A DNA stretch of 43,238 bases, taken from assembly GCA_009840525.1 (NCBI GenBank), contig VXNP01000007.1:1-43238 (forward strand), read 5' to 3'. Positions 8,901 to 15,092 of this stretch are shown here, in pieces. Position numbers and translations under genes: made by a program. Source of the stretch: Gammaproteobacteria bacterium (GTDB taxonomy: Bacteria; Gemmatimonadota; Gemmatimonadetes; Longimicrobiales; Gaopeijiaceae). The notes below the pieces were generated by a model that saw nothing but the letters and a program-made list of their open reading frames with translations, ran no database searches and was not told where the DNA came from. Each line of letters opens with the position of its first letter. The first letter of the stretch is position 1.

Positions 8901-9668
8901 ATGAGGAACGCAATCCTTTTCCTCGCTTTCGCCGGCACCATCGCCTCCGCCGCATGCGGGCCGACCGACGTCACGATCAACGCGCAGATGGAGGTTGTCG
9001 GCGCCGAGGGAACGGAGGTGCGGCCGCTGGCCGACATGGAAATCCAGCTCCTTCCCTTCGACCGCGACGCGATCTTCGACTCCCTGGCGGGCGAAGCCGG
9101 CACTCCCGAGCCGGAGATTCCACCGGATCTGCTCGAAGCCCAGAACCAGGTCGCGGCGGCACAGGCGGAATGGCAGAGCCGGGAGAGCGAGTGGTCGCTG
9201 CTGAGGGAGGACCTTCTCAACCTCAGCACGGAAATGGAACGGCTCAATCCCGCCGAGGCCCAGTACCGGGTGCTGTTCATGGAGTTCGACGAGAAGGAGC
9301 AGCGACTCGCCCAGGTGGAGCGCCAGCGCGACGCCGCCTTCGAGGAGTTCACCTCCGTCCAGGGATCCATGATCGAGCAGGCCGACCAGGTCAGGATGCT
9401 CCGGGAGATGTGGGGCGACGATGCGTTCGCCGACTACGGCACGGTCGCCCAGTTCATGATCGACGTGAGCGGCCTGGACCCGGTGGTAGACACCACCGAC
9501 GCCTCGGGTGGCGCGGCCATGGCGGCGCCCGCCGGGCAGTACTGGGTATACGCGCGCTGGGAGCGCTCCTTCGACGAGCTCTACTGGAACGTCCCGCTCA
9601 TGGTGGAGGGCGAGCCGGTGACCTTCACGCTCGACGAGAGCAACGCACAGGTTCGGCCCATCCTCTGA
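8901..9668 (+). CDS. Coiled-coil lipoprotein of unknown function
   Basis: A 255-residue predicted lipoprotein. The signal peptide ends in the lipobox ASAAC with Cys19 as the lipidation site. After a short beta-rich stretch (about 22-50) comes a charged helical region (about residues 70-155, rich in E, Q and R) that should form a coiled coil. A C-terminal beta-rich part contains YWVYARWERSFDELYWNVPLMVEGEPVTF, a pattern seen in carboxypeptidase-regulatory-like or surface domains. The ATG at 8901 has GGAG at 8887-8890. An in-frame ATG at 8796 would bury the signal peptide and was rejected. Within 8787-8900 the only structure is an inverted GATGCAT/ATGCATC pair at 8785-8791 and 8832-8838. No family is recognised. 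Confidence 0.75.
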   Translation: MRNAILFLAFAGTIASAACGPTDVTINAQMEVVGAEGTEVRPLADMEIQLLPFDRDAIFDSLAGEAGTPEPEIPPDLLEAQNQVAAAQAEWQSRESEWSLLREDLLNLSTEMERLNPAEAQYRVLFMEFDEKEQRLAQVERQRDAAFEEFTSVQGSMIEQADQVRMLREMWGDDAFADYGTVAQFMIDVSGLDPVVDTTDASGGAAMAAPAGQYWVYARWERSFDELYWNVPLMVEGEPVTFTLDESNAQVRPIL

Positions 9669-9718
9669 CCGGACGGGACGGGCGCCCGCCCGGTCATTCG
9701 GGCCGGGACGCCGGTCTC

Positions 9719-10318
9719 GTGGATCGTCCACCGAGGCTGCTGGGCGTAGTGCCAGCCTGCGGACTGTCCACCCGCATGGGAAGCGCCAAGGCGCTTCTCG
9801 ATGCGGGTGGACAGTCCTTTCTGGTGCGTGTCGTGTCCGCTCTGGCGGCGGGCGGATGCGATCCGGTGGTCGTGGTGGCGAGGGAGGCTGCCGGCGCCGT
9901 GGCGCGGGAAGCGGAAGCTGCCGGCGCCGTGGTGGCGGCCAACCCCGACCCCGACGAGGGACCCATTTCGTCCATCCGGCTGGCGCTGGCGGGGTGGGGC
10001 GGCGGAATGGACGGATGCGCCATCTGCCCGGTCGATCACCCGCTGGTGACGGGCGCCACCGTGCGGTTGCTGGCCGCGTGCTTCGACGAGGGGTCGGCCG
10101 ACATCGTGCTTCCGACCTGGCACGGCCGGCGCGGTCACCCGGCCCTCTTCCATCGCCGCCTGTTCCCCGAACTTCTCGATCCCGCTCTTCCCGAGGGAGC
10201 CCGCACGGTCGTGCGGCGACGACCCTCCCGCGTCCACGAGTGTCCGGTGGAGGACCCCGGCGTGGTCGCCGACATCGACACGCCGTCCGAGTACCGCCGC
10301 CACTTCCAGGTGGCGTGA
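9719..10318 (+). CDS. MocA/MobA-like nucleotidyltransferase (molybdenum cofactor cytidylyltransferase type)
   Basis: NTP-transferase fold of the MobA/MocA group. MocA attaches CMP to molybdopterin for xanthine-dehydrogenase-family enzymes. The nucleotide-binding loop reads PACGLSTRMGSAKALLD (residues 12-28). It keeps GxSxRMG-x-K but has PACG where LAGG is usual. CPVDHPLVT is the metal/NTP site and DIDTPSEYR the usual C-terminal signature. The 199-residue length is normal. The start is inferred to be the GTG at 9719, with GGGACG upstream, because the frame has no ATG before the nucleotide loop and the extension overlaps the previous gene. xdhC lies 2 nt downstream, supporting a MocA role in molybdenum hydroxylase maturation. 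Codons 15-33 form a 57-nt palindrome, and residues 57-76 contain a 30-bp-period duplication (AAGAV repeated). Confidence 0.82.
   Translation: MDRPPRLLGVVPACGLSTRMGSAKALLDAGGQSFLVRVVSALAAGGCDPVVVVAREAAGAVAREAEAAGAVVAANPDPDEGPISSIRLALAGWGGGMDGCAICPVDHPLVTGATVRLLAACFDEGSADIVLPTWHGRRGHPALFHRRLFPELLDPALPEGARTVVRRRPSRVHECPVEDPGVVADIDTPSEYRRHFQVA
9761..9817. repeat. 57-nt near-perfect palindrome inside the mocA-like gene
   Basis: The outer arms GGACTGTCCACCCGCAT (9761-9777) and ATGCGGGTGGACAGTCC (9801-9817) are perfect reverse complements of 17 bp. Inside them GAAGCGCC (9780-9787) and GGCGCTTC (9790-9797) pair perfectly around an AA loop. Only GG/TCG at the internal junction and the two loop bases are unpaired. 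The structure begins 42 nt after the proposed start codon and encodes the conserved NTP-binding loop, so it is not an insertion of extra protein sequence. In mRNA it would be a very stable hairpin near the 5' end. Confidence 0.9.
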
Positions 10319-10320
10319 CG

Positions 10321-11238
10321 ATGGCCGAGCTGCCGGGGCCCGACGCGGCCGAGGTGCCGGAGTCCCACGCGGCCGCCGACGTGCCGGACGATCTCGCCGG
10401 CCCCGACGCGGCTGCCGCGGCCGCGCGCATCCTCGAGTCGCTGCGCGGGTCGCGGGGCACGGTCGAGCTGCTGGTGGTCTCGGACAGCGAAGGGCGCGCG
10501 GCTGGCGCCCGCATGCTGGTGCGCCCGGACGCGGTCGAGGGATCGCTGGGGGATCCCGAACTGGACGCGGCCGCGCTGGCCGCCGCGAGCCGCGAGCGGC
10601 TGGCACGCGGGCACGGCGGGTCCCTCCACAACCTGCAGACGCCGGCGGGCCGGCGTCTGCAGGTGTACGCGGAAGGCCACCGTCCCCGCCAGGAACTCAT
10701 CGTGGTGGGCGCCGGACACATCGCGCAGCCCCTCGCCACCCTGGGCACGCTGCTGGACTTCGAGGTCACCGTGCTGGACGACCGTCCCGAGTTCGCCACC
10801 CGCGAGCGGTTCCCGGAGGCCGCCGCCGTGCGCACCATCGATTTCGCCGACCCGCTCTCCGGCATCGACGTCCACGCCGGGTGCCATTTCGTGCTGGTGA
10901 CGCGCGGGCACAAGTACGACTACGAGTGCCTGCGTCGACTGCTGGCGCGCCACGGCCACGCCCAACCGGCGTACATCGGGATGATCGGCAGCCGCCGCCG
11001 CGTTCGGGCAACCTTCATCCAGCTCGAGGCAGAGGGAATCGCCCACGAGGTCATCGCCCACGTGCGCGCTCCGGTGGGCCTCGACATCGGCGCGCAGACG
11101 CCGGCCGAGATCGCGATCAGCGTCCTAGGAGAGATGATCCTCGAACGGCGCGGCGGGACGGGCGCGCCGCTGCGAACCCGGGAGCGCATCGTCGAGCGCT
11201 TTCTGGCGAAGAAACCGCCTACAGGGAGTGTGAAATGA
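10321..11238 (+). CDS. xdhC: XdhC family protein with degenerate N-domain and intact Rossmann domain
   Basis: XdhC/CoxI proteins help insert sulfurated molybdenum cofactor into xanthine-dehydrogenase-family hydroxylases. The C-terminal Rossmann domain is clear: ELIVVGAGHIAQPLA (about residues 125-139), VTRGHKYDYECL, YIGMIGSRRR, and the GLDIGAQTPAEIAISVLGEM signature. The N-terminal XdhC domain (about 36-116) is degenerate: where the family has GTIGGGC-x-E this protein has GSLGDPELD (residues 74-82), with no cysteine. The first 35 residues are a low-complexity Ala/Pro/Asp extension. The ATG at 10321 lies 2 nt after mocA, and the stop overlaps the next gene, which supplies a separate cysteine-bearing N-domain. 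A perfect palindrome spans codons 104-115. Confidence 0.88.
   Translation: MAELPGPDAAEVPESHAAADVPDDLAGPDAAAAAARILESLRGSRGTVELLVVSDSEGRAAGARMLVRPDAVEGSLGDPELDAAALAAASRERLARGHGGSLHNLQTPAGRRLQVYAEGHRPRQELIVVGAGHIAQPLATLGTLLDFEVTVLDDRPEFATRERFPEAAAVRTIDFADPLSGIDVHAGCHFVLVTRGHKYDYECLRRLLARHGHAQPAYIGMIGSRRRVRATFIQLEAEGIAHEVIAHVRAPVGLDIGAQTPAEIAISVLGEMILERRGGTGAPLRTRERIVERFLAKKPPTGSVK
10631..10664. repeat. 34-nt perfect palindrome inside xdhC
   Basis: The arms ACCTGCAGACGCCGGC (10631-10646) and GCCGGCGTCTGCAGGT (10649-10664) are perfect 16-bp reverse complements separated only by GG. The element lies between the two XdhC domains and encodes NLQTPAGRRLQV. It contains a PstI-like CTGCAG in each arm. 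It is the second large palindrome within 900 bp. Confidence 0.92.
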
Positions 11239-11642
11239 GCTCGCCGGGCGACCAGGACGTCTACGAAGCCGTTCTCGCGACGGTGCGCGCCGGCCGGCCG
11301 GCGGCGCTCGCGACCATCGTCTCCACGCGGGGCTCGACGCCGCGCAAGGCCGGCTCGCGCATGCTGGTGGACCCTGAGACCGGGCTGGTGGGCACGGTCG
11401 GCGGCGGGTGCGGGGAGGCGGAGGTCATCGAGGCGGCACACGAGGTGATCGGGGACGGCGTCCCGCGCCTGGTGAAGGTCGACCTCACCGAGGACCTGCT
11501 GGGATGGAGCCCGGCGGTATGCGGGGGCATCATGGACATCTTCGTGGAGCGGGTATGCCCGAGCGGCGGGCCGCCCACGACCGTCCAGGCTGCCTCTACG
11601 GGTGACGACCTGTCTCCCGACGCCGGCGACGAGCACACATGA
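11235..11642 (+). CDS. Stand-alone XdhC N-terminal (XdhC_CoxI) domain protein
   Basis: A 135-residue protein consisting almost only of the XdhC_CoxI domain. GSTPRKAGSRMLV (residues 33-45), GTVGGGCGEAEVI (53-65, with the conserved Cys59) and the closing VCGGIMDIFVERV are present. No Rossmann domain follows, and the tail (about 113-135) is low-complexity. The gene overlaps xdhC by four bases (ATGA) with GGGAG 6 nt before the ATG, so the two are made together. It carries the cysteine and glycine motif that the upstream XdhC lacks, suggesting the two chains form one functional maturation factor. Its own stop overlaps the following DUF402 gene (ATGA). No molybdenum hydroxylase gene is in the window. 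Confidence 0.85.
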   Translation: MSSPGDQDVYEAVLATVRAGRPAALATIVSTRGSTPRKAGSRMLVDPETGLVGTVGGGCGEAEVIEAAHEVIGDGVPRLVKVDLTEDLLGWSPAVCGGIMDIFVERVCPSGGPPTTVQAASTGDDLSPDAGDEHT

Positions 11643-12226
11643 GCCCGGAGCCGGGCCGCTCTCTTCCCCACGTCACCATCCACTATCTGCGGCCCCCGGA
11701 TCACCTCCAGACCTTCCGCCAGCCCATCATCCATCAGAACCCGCAGGTGATCGTCACCTTCTCGCGCAGCATCCGCGTCCCCTCGCCGATGGAACTGGAC
11801 GGGGAGGTCGTGCTCGAGACCGGATCGGACATCGTCTGGTTCACCTTTCCGGGCCTCTGGCACGACATCGGCCGTTTCCACAACGCCCGGGGCGCGTTCA
11901 CCGGCTTCTACGCCAACCTGCTCACGCCCGTGGAGATCCTGCCCGGAAACATCTGGCGCACCACCGATCTCTTTCTCGATGTGTGGATGAAGCCGGGCCA
12001 GGGGCCCATGCTCCTCGACGAGGACGAACTTCAGAACGCGCTGGACGCGGGTGCGCTGGAGGCACCGACGGCGCGGCGCGCCCGGGAGGAAGCGGAGAGG
12101 ATCCTGGAGCGCGCGCACGCCGGCGCGTGGCCTCCTCCCGTTGTGCACGAATGGACGCGCGAGCGGGCGCTCGGGGTGCTGAACGACCTCGGCGGCCCCG
12201 GGGTGACGCCGCGTGGACGCGCGTAG
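11639..12226 (+). CDS. DUF402 family protein (possible nucleotide phosphohydrolase)
   Basis: A 195-residue DUF402 protein. The family includes the S. aureus nucleoside tri/diphosphatase Ntdp and the CMP-hydrolysing FomD. Signature features are VWFTFPGLWHDIGRFHNARG, FTGFYANLLTPVE, TTDLFLDVW and LLDEDELQNAL, which supply the expected cluster of acidic metal-binding residues. The tail is helical. Its ATG overlaps the stop of the XdhC N-domain gene, so it appears to be the last gene of the mocA-xdhC operon. That is an uncommon partner and could mean nucleotide clean-up linked to cofactor nucleotidylation (inference). It ends 2 nt from a convergent gene, with no room for a separate terminator. Confidence 0.8.
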   Translation: MSPEPGRSLPHVTIHYLRPPDHLQTFRQPIIHQNPQVIVTFSRSIRVPSPMELDGEVVLETGSDIVWFTFPGLWHDIGRFHNARGAFTGFYANLLTPVEILPGNIWRTTDLFLDVWMKPGQGPMLLDEDELQNALDAGALEAPTARRAREEAERILERAHAGAWPPPVVHEWTRERALGVLNDLGGPGVTPRGRA

Positions 12227-12228
12227 AG

Positions 12229-12438
12229 CTACTCTTCCCCGTCCTCCACCCGGTACGCGGCGCACAGCCGCTTGAGGTCCACGTACAGATCCCCGAGCAC
12301 GTGCGGGTCTTCGCGCAGGCAGTCGATGAGGCGTTCGCTGGAGTTCAGACCGGCGCTGGGCAGCCGGACCTCCTCGTGGTGATAGACCCCTCTGTCGACG
12401 AAGACCAGGCGTACGGTGGCGGTTTCGCCTACGCTCAT
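12229..12438 (-). CDS. Conserved-looking 69-aa protein coupled to the DsbA-like gene
   Basis: A small soluble protein of 69 residues starting MSVGETATVRLVFV and ending in an acidic tail. The first 30 residues look like a beta hairpin (VRLVFVDRGVYHHEEVRLP); the rest (SSERLIDCLREDPHVLGDLYVDLKRLCAAYRV) looks helical, with two cysteines. The ATG at 12438 overlaps the stop of the upstream thioredoxin-fold gene (ATGA), which is the main reason to believe it. No family is recognised. Dependence on the DsbA-like protein, for example as a partner or a substrate, is only suggested by the coupling. Confidence 0.6.
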   Translation of the reverse strand: MSVGETATVRLVFVDRGVYHHEEVRLPSAGLNSSERLIDCLREDPHVLGDLYVDLKRLCAAYRVEDGEE

Positions 12439-13181
12439 GGCTGGCTTTCCGTCAACTGCTCGACTGCGTCCTCGATGGTGGGATAGGTGTTGTCCGGAAG
12501 CCTTCTGGCAGCTCCGCTCCCGCGGCTGACCAGAACGCTCGGCGTGCTGGTCAGGTTCAGCGCGCTGGCAAGACGCAGGTTGGCCGACACCCGGTCGGCG
12601 TGGCGGTCCGAGTTGAGGCAGTCGCGAAACGTGCCGTCGTCGAGTCCGAGGGCACGCGCGTATCCGACGAAGTTCCCGACCGGATCCCCGGATGACGCCC
12701 ACGAGAACTGGTTGTCGAAGAGCGCGGTGTGGTACTCCCAGTACCGATCCTGATCGCCGGCGCAGTGGGAAGCCCTCGACGCCAGGAAAGAGTTGGAGTG
12801 AAGTCCCATCAGAGGGAGGTCGTAGAAGACGAACTTCGCTCGTCCAGTGCCGACCAGGTTCAATTCGATGAGAGGCTTGACCCCCGAGGCGAACATGGCG
12901 CAGGCCGGACACTGATAGTCTCCGAACTCCACGACCGAGATGGGCGCGTCGGGATCGCCCAGTTCGGCCCCGTACGCCAGGTTGACGAGCTCCTCGTCCG
13001 AGAGGTCGCCCAGGTCCACGGGCTCGGTGACGGCGTTGCTGAACACCGTCGATCCGGTCGTGTAGACCGCCGCCACCACGCCGATGAGCGCCACCCCACC
13101 GAGGATGAGGTAAAGGCGCTTGACGCCGCCGCCGGTGGGCTTCTGCCTCATTTCCTTTCGCTGCCGTGCTCTGCTGGACAT
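12435..13181 (-). CDS. Membrane-anchored DsbA-like thioredoxin-fold oxidoreductase
   Basis: A 248-residue protein with a short basic cytoplasmic N-terminus, one transmembrane anchor (about 22-41) and a periplasmic DsbA/DsbG-like domain. The active-site motif is CPAC at residues 91-94 in VEFGDYQCPACAMF, and the cis-proline loop is TSTPS (Pro214). A further cysteine pair, Cys140 and Cys188, lies in the helical insertion. This places it in the thioredoxin_4 group (BdbD-like) that makes or moves disulfides in exported proteins. The start is the ATG at 13181, preceded by GGAG 8 nt upstream; the longer reading frame adds a 44-residue arginine-rich stretch before it. The 171 nt upstream hold a GTGAT-CGC-GTGAT direct repeat (13226-13238) but no clear promoter. 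Confidence 0.88.
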   Translation of the reverse strand: MSSRARQRKEMRQKPTGGGVKRLYLILGGVALIGVVAAVYTTGSTVFSNAVTEPVDLGDLSDEELVNLAYGAELGDPDAPISVVEFGDYQCPACAMFASGVKPLIELNLVGTGRAKFVFYDLPLMGLHSNSFLASRASHCAGDQDRYWEYHTALFDNQFSWASSGDPVGNFVGYARALGLDDGTFRDCLNSDRHADRVSANLRLASALNLTSTPSVLVSRGSGAARRLPDNTYPTIEDAVEQLTESQP

Positions 13182-13352
13182 CTCCGCTACTCCGTCGCCG
13201 GTCGTTGTCGATAAACCACGCGCCTGTGATCGCGTGATGGGGTGGCGGGCGCGATGTGCGACCCGCACCTCCGGCCGCAGGTTAACTTGGCGCGTCGGCG
13301 AACCCGCGCACAAGATGGACGCCCCACCCCCGGCCCGGCGCGCCTTCCCGGC

Positions 13353-14072
13353 CTACGCCATCAGCACGTCGACCACTTCCCGGGTGCGGGTCAGGTCGGG
13401 TGCGACGTGGTCCGCGCCGGTGGCCTTCAGCTCCGCCGCGCCGAAGTGCCCGGTGGCCACGGCGACGGTGCGCGCCCCGAAGTGGCGGCCGCATTCCACG
13501 TCGAGCGGGGTGTCTCCCACGACCACCACCGACTCCGGCGGAAAGCGTACCCCCCACACCTGCTCCGCCCGGCCGACCGCGACGGCGGGCAGGTGGTTGC
13601 GGCTTTCCCGGTCGCAGCCGAAGCCGCCCGCCGGAAATGCCTCCGCCGCCAGCCCGGCCGAACCCAGCTTCAGGCGCGCGCCCTCCCGGATGTTGCCGGT
13701 GACCAGGCCCATCGCCACGTCTTCGCGGTCTCCCAGCGCCGCCAGCAGCTCGGGCACGCCCGCCAGCGCGGTAACGGGCTTCGCGGGCAGGCGCCGCTCG
13801 AGTTCTCGCGGGTAGAGCGTCCACAGCCGGGACAAACCCTCGTCGATACGGCCATCGTCGAGCCCGGCCCTGCGCAGGAGTTCGCGCGCGATCTGCGGGT
13901 CGGTCCTGCCCGCGAAGACGACCTTGGGCGCCAGCTCGACGACCCGATCGAGCGTCAGGTTCACGGGAGGAGTGGCGCCGAAGACCCGCGCCAGCGCGAC
14001 GGTAAACGCCTCCTTGGCGGGACCGCCCCACACCAGGGTGCCATCGATGTCGAAGAGGATGAGGCGCTTCAC
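13353..14072 (-). CDS. HAD-superfamily phosphatase (phosphoglycolate-phosphatase-like)
   Basis: A 239-residue HAD hydrolase. Motif I is FDIDGT (nucleophile Asp8, acid Asp10), motif II is LVTGN, and motif IV is VVVVGDTPLDVEC. Between motifs I and II lies a helical C1 cap of about 90 residues, as in phosphoglycolate phosphatase and beta-phosphoglucomutase. The late stretch ATGHFGAAELKATGADHV is typical of Gph-like members. Histidinol phosphatase activity is possible in principle, because the his operon has no such enzyme, but nothing in the sequence specifies it. The start is the GTG at 14072, without a visible Shine-Dalgarno. It lies 45 nt after the dehydratase gene in the gyrA run. Confidence 0.85.
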   Translation of the reverse strand: MKRLILFDIDGTLVWGGPAKEAFTVALARVFGATPPVNLTLDRVVELAPKVVFAGRTDPQIARELLRRAGLDDGRIDEGLSRLWTLYPRELERRLPAKPVTALAGVPELLAALGDREDVAMGLVTGNIREGARLKLGSAGLAAEAFPAGGFGCDRESRNHLPAVAVGRAEQVWGVRFPPESVVVVGDTPLDVECGRHFGARTVAVATGHFGAAELKATGADHVAPDLTRTREVVDVLMA

Positions 14073-14117
14073 GATGGTCTGGACCGGAGTTGAAGCAGGT
14101 TCATTTAGCTTCGTCAG

Positions 14118-15092
14118 CTAGGCTGACACTTCCGCGACCGAATCCGCGCTTGCCACGAGGGCGGCCACATCTGCGTTGCCGCCGCTGATCACGGCCGCCA
14201 CCCGGTCGCCGAAGTCCGCGGCCCCCGACCGGAGCGCCGCCACCGTGGCCGCTCCCGAGAACTCGGCCACCAGCTTTGCCCGCTCGAGCAGGAAGACGGC
14301 CGCCTCGCGGATCGCGTCGTCGGACACCAGCACCACCTCGTCCACCAGTTCGCGCACGAGCGCGTAGGTGAGGTCGCCCACCTGCACCGGCGCGAGCCCG
14401 TCCGCGATGGTATCGATGCCGTCGATGCGCACCACCCGGCCCGCGTCCAGCGCGGCCCGCATCGACGCGGCCCCCTCGGGCTCCACCCCGATGATGCGCA
14501 TGCCGGGGCGCAGGGCCCGCAGCGCCACTGCGGTGCCCGCCGCCAGCCCGCCGCCGCCGATGGGCACGATGGCGGTGTCCACCCCGGGCCAGTCCGCGGC
14601 GATCTCCAGGCCCACCGTGCCTTGACCGGAGATGATGTCCGGATGGTCGAAGGGCGGGACGATCGCGAGCCCCTCGGCGGCGGCGATCTCCTCAGCCCGC
14701 GCGCGGCGCTCCACCGAGGTGGTGCCCTCGAACACGACCTCGGCCCCGAGCCGGGCCGTGCCCCGGTGCTTCACGGCCGGCGCCGTGGTCGGCATGACCA
14801 CCACCGCGCGGACGCCGCGGATGCGGGCCGCCAGCGCCACCCCCTGGGCGTGGTTGCCCGAGGAGTAGGTGATCACCCCGCGTGCCACATCCTCGTCGGA
14901 GAGCCGGGAGATGAAGTTGTAGCTTCCGCGCAGCTTGAAGGCGCCGCAGCGCTGAAGCGACTCGCACTTCAGGCGCACGCCCACGCCCACCTCATCGGAA
15001 AGATCGGGGGACCAGAGCAGCGGGGTCCGTACCGCCACGCCCTCCAGGCGCGCCGCCGCCTCACGTACGCTTTCGAGCGACGGAACCGTCAC
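14118..15092 (-). CDS. PLP-dependent threonine/serine dehydratase (or serine racemase), short form
   Basis: A fold-type II PLP enzyme of 324 residues. The Schiff-base lysine is Lys53 in [11 protein letters not shown], the substrate loop is SSGNHAQG (77-84), and the phosphate-binding glycines are in [12 protein letters not shown]. The ACT-like regulatory domain of biosynthetic IlvA is missing, so it fits catabolic threonine dehydratase (TdcB-like) or serine racemase. The closing motif is [10 protein letters not shown]. Its ATG overlaps the gyrA stop (ATGA), so it is translated from the gyrA message. A GTCAGC/GCTGAC inverted repeat (14113-14127) spans its stop codon without a T-run. Confidence 0.88.
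   Translation of the reverse strand: MTVPSLESVREAAARLEGVAVRTPLLWSPDLSDEVGVGVRLKCESLQRCGAFKLRGSYNFISRLSDEDVARGVITYSSGNHAQGVALAARIRGVRAVVVMPTTAPAVKHRGTARLGAEVVFEGTTSVERRARAEEIAAAEGLAIVPPFDHPDIISGQGTVGLEIAADWPGVDTAIVPIGGGGLAAGTAVALRALRPGMRIIGVEPEGAASMRAALDAGRVVRIDGIDTIADGLAPVQVGDLTYALVRELVDEVVLVSDDAIREAAVFLLERAKLVAEFSGAATVAALRSGAADFGDRVAAVISGGNADVAALVASADSVAEVSA

Noticed and set aside
8046..10913. 955-codon minus-strand open frame opposite the M16-like, lipoprotein, mocA and xdhC genes
   Set aside because: Low-complexity Arg/Ser/Pro composition typical of antisense frames in GC-rich DNA; the plus-strand genes have clear family motifs.
11288..11303. CGCCGGCCGGCCGGCG palindrome in the XdhC N-domain gene
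   Set aside because: It is built from simple CCGG repeats, easily produced by GC-rich Ala/Gly/Arg codons, unlike the two mixed-sequence palindromes upstream.
13120..13815. Plus-strand frames in the 13182-13352 gap, searched for a small gene or tRNA
   Set aside because: Frames are shadows of the flanking minus-strand genes, and no cloverleaf or conserved tRNA T-loop sequence was found.
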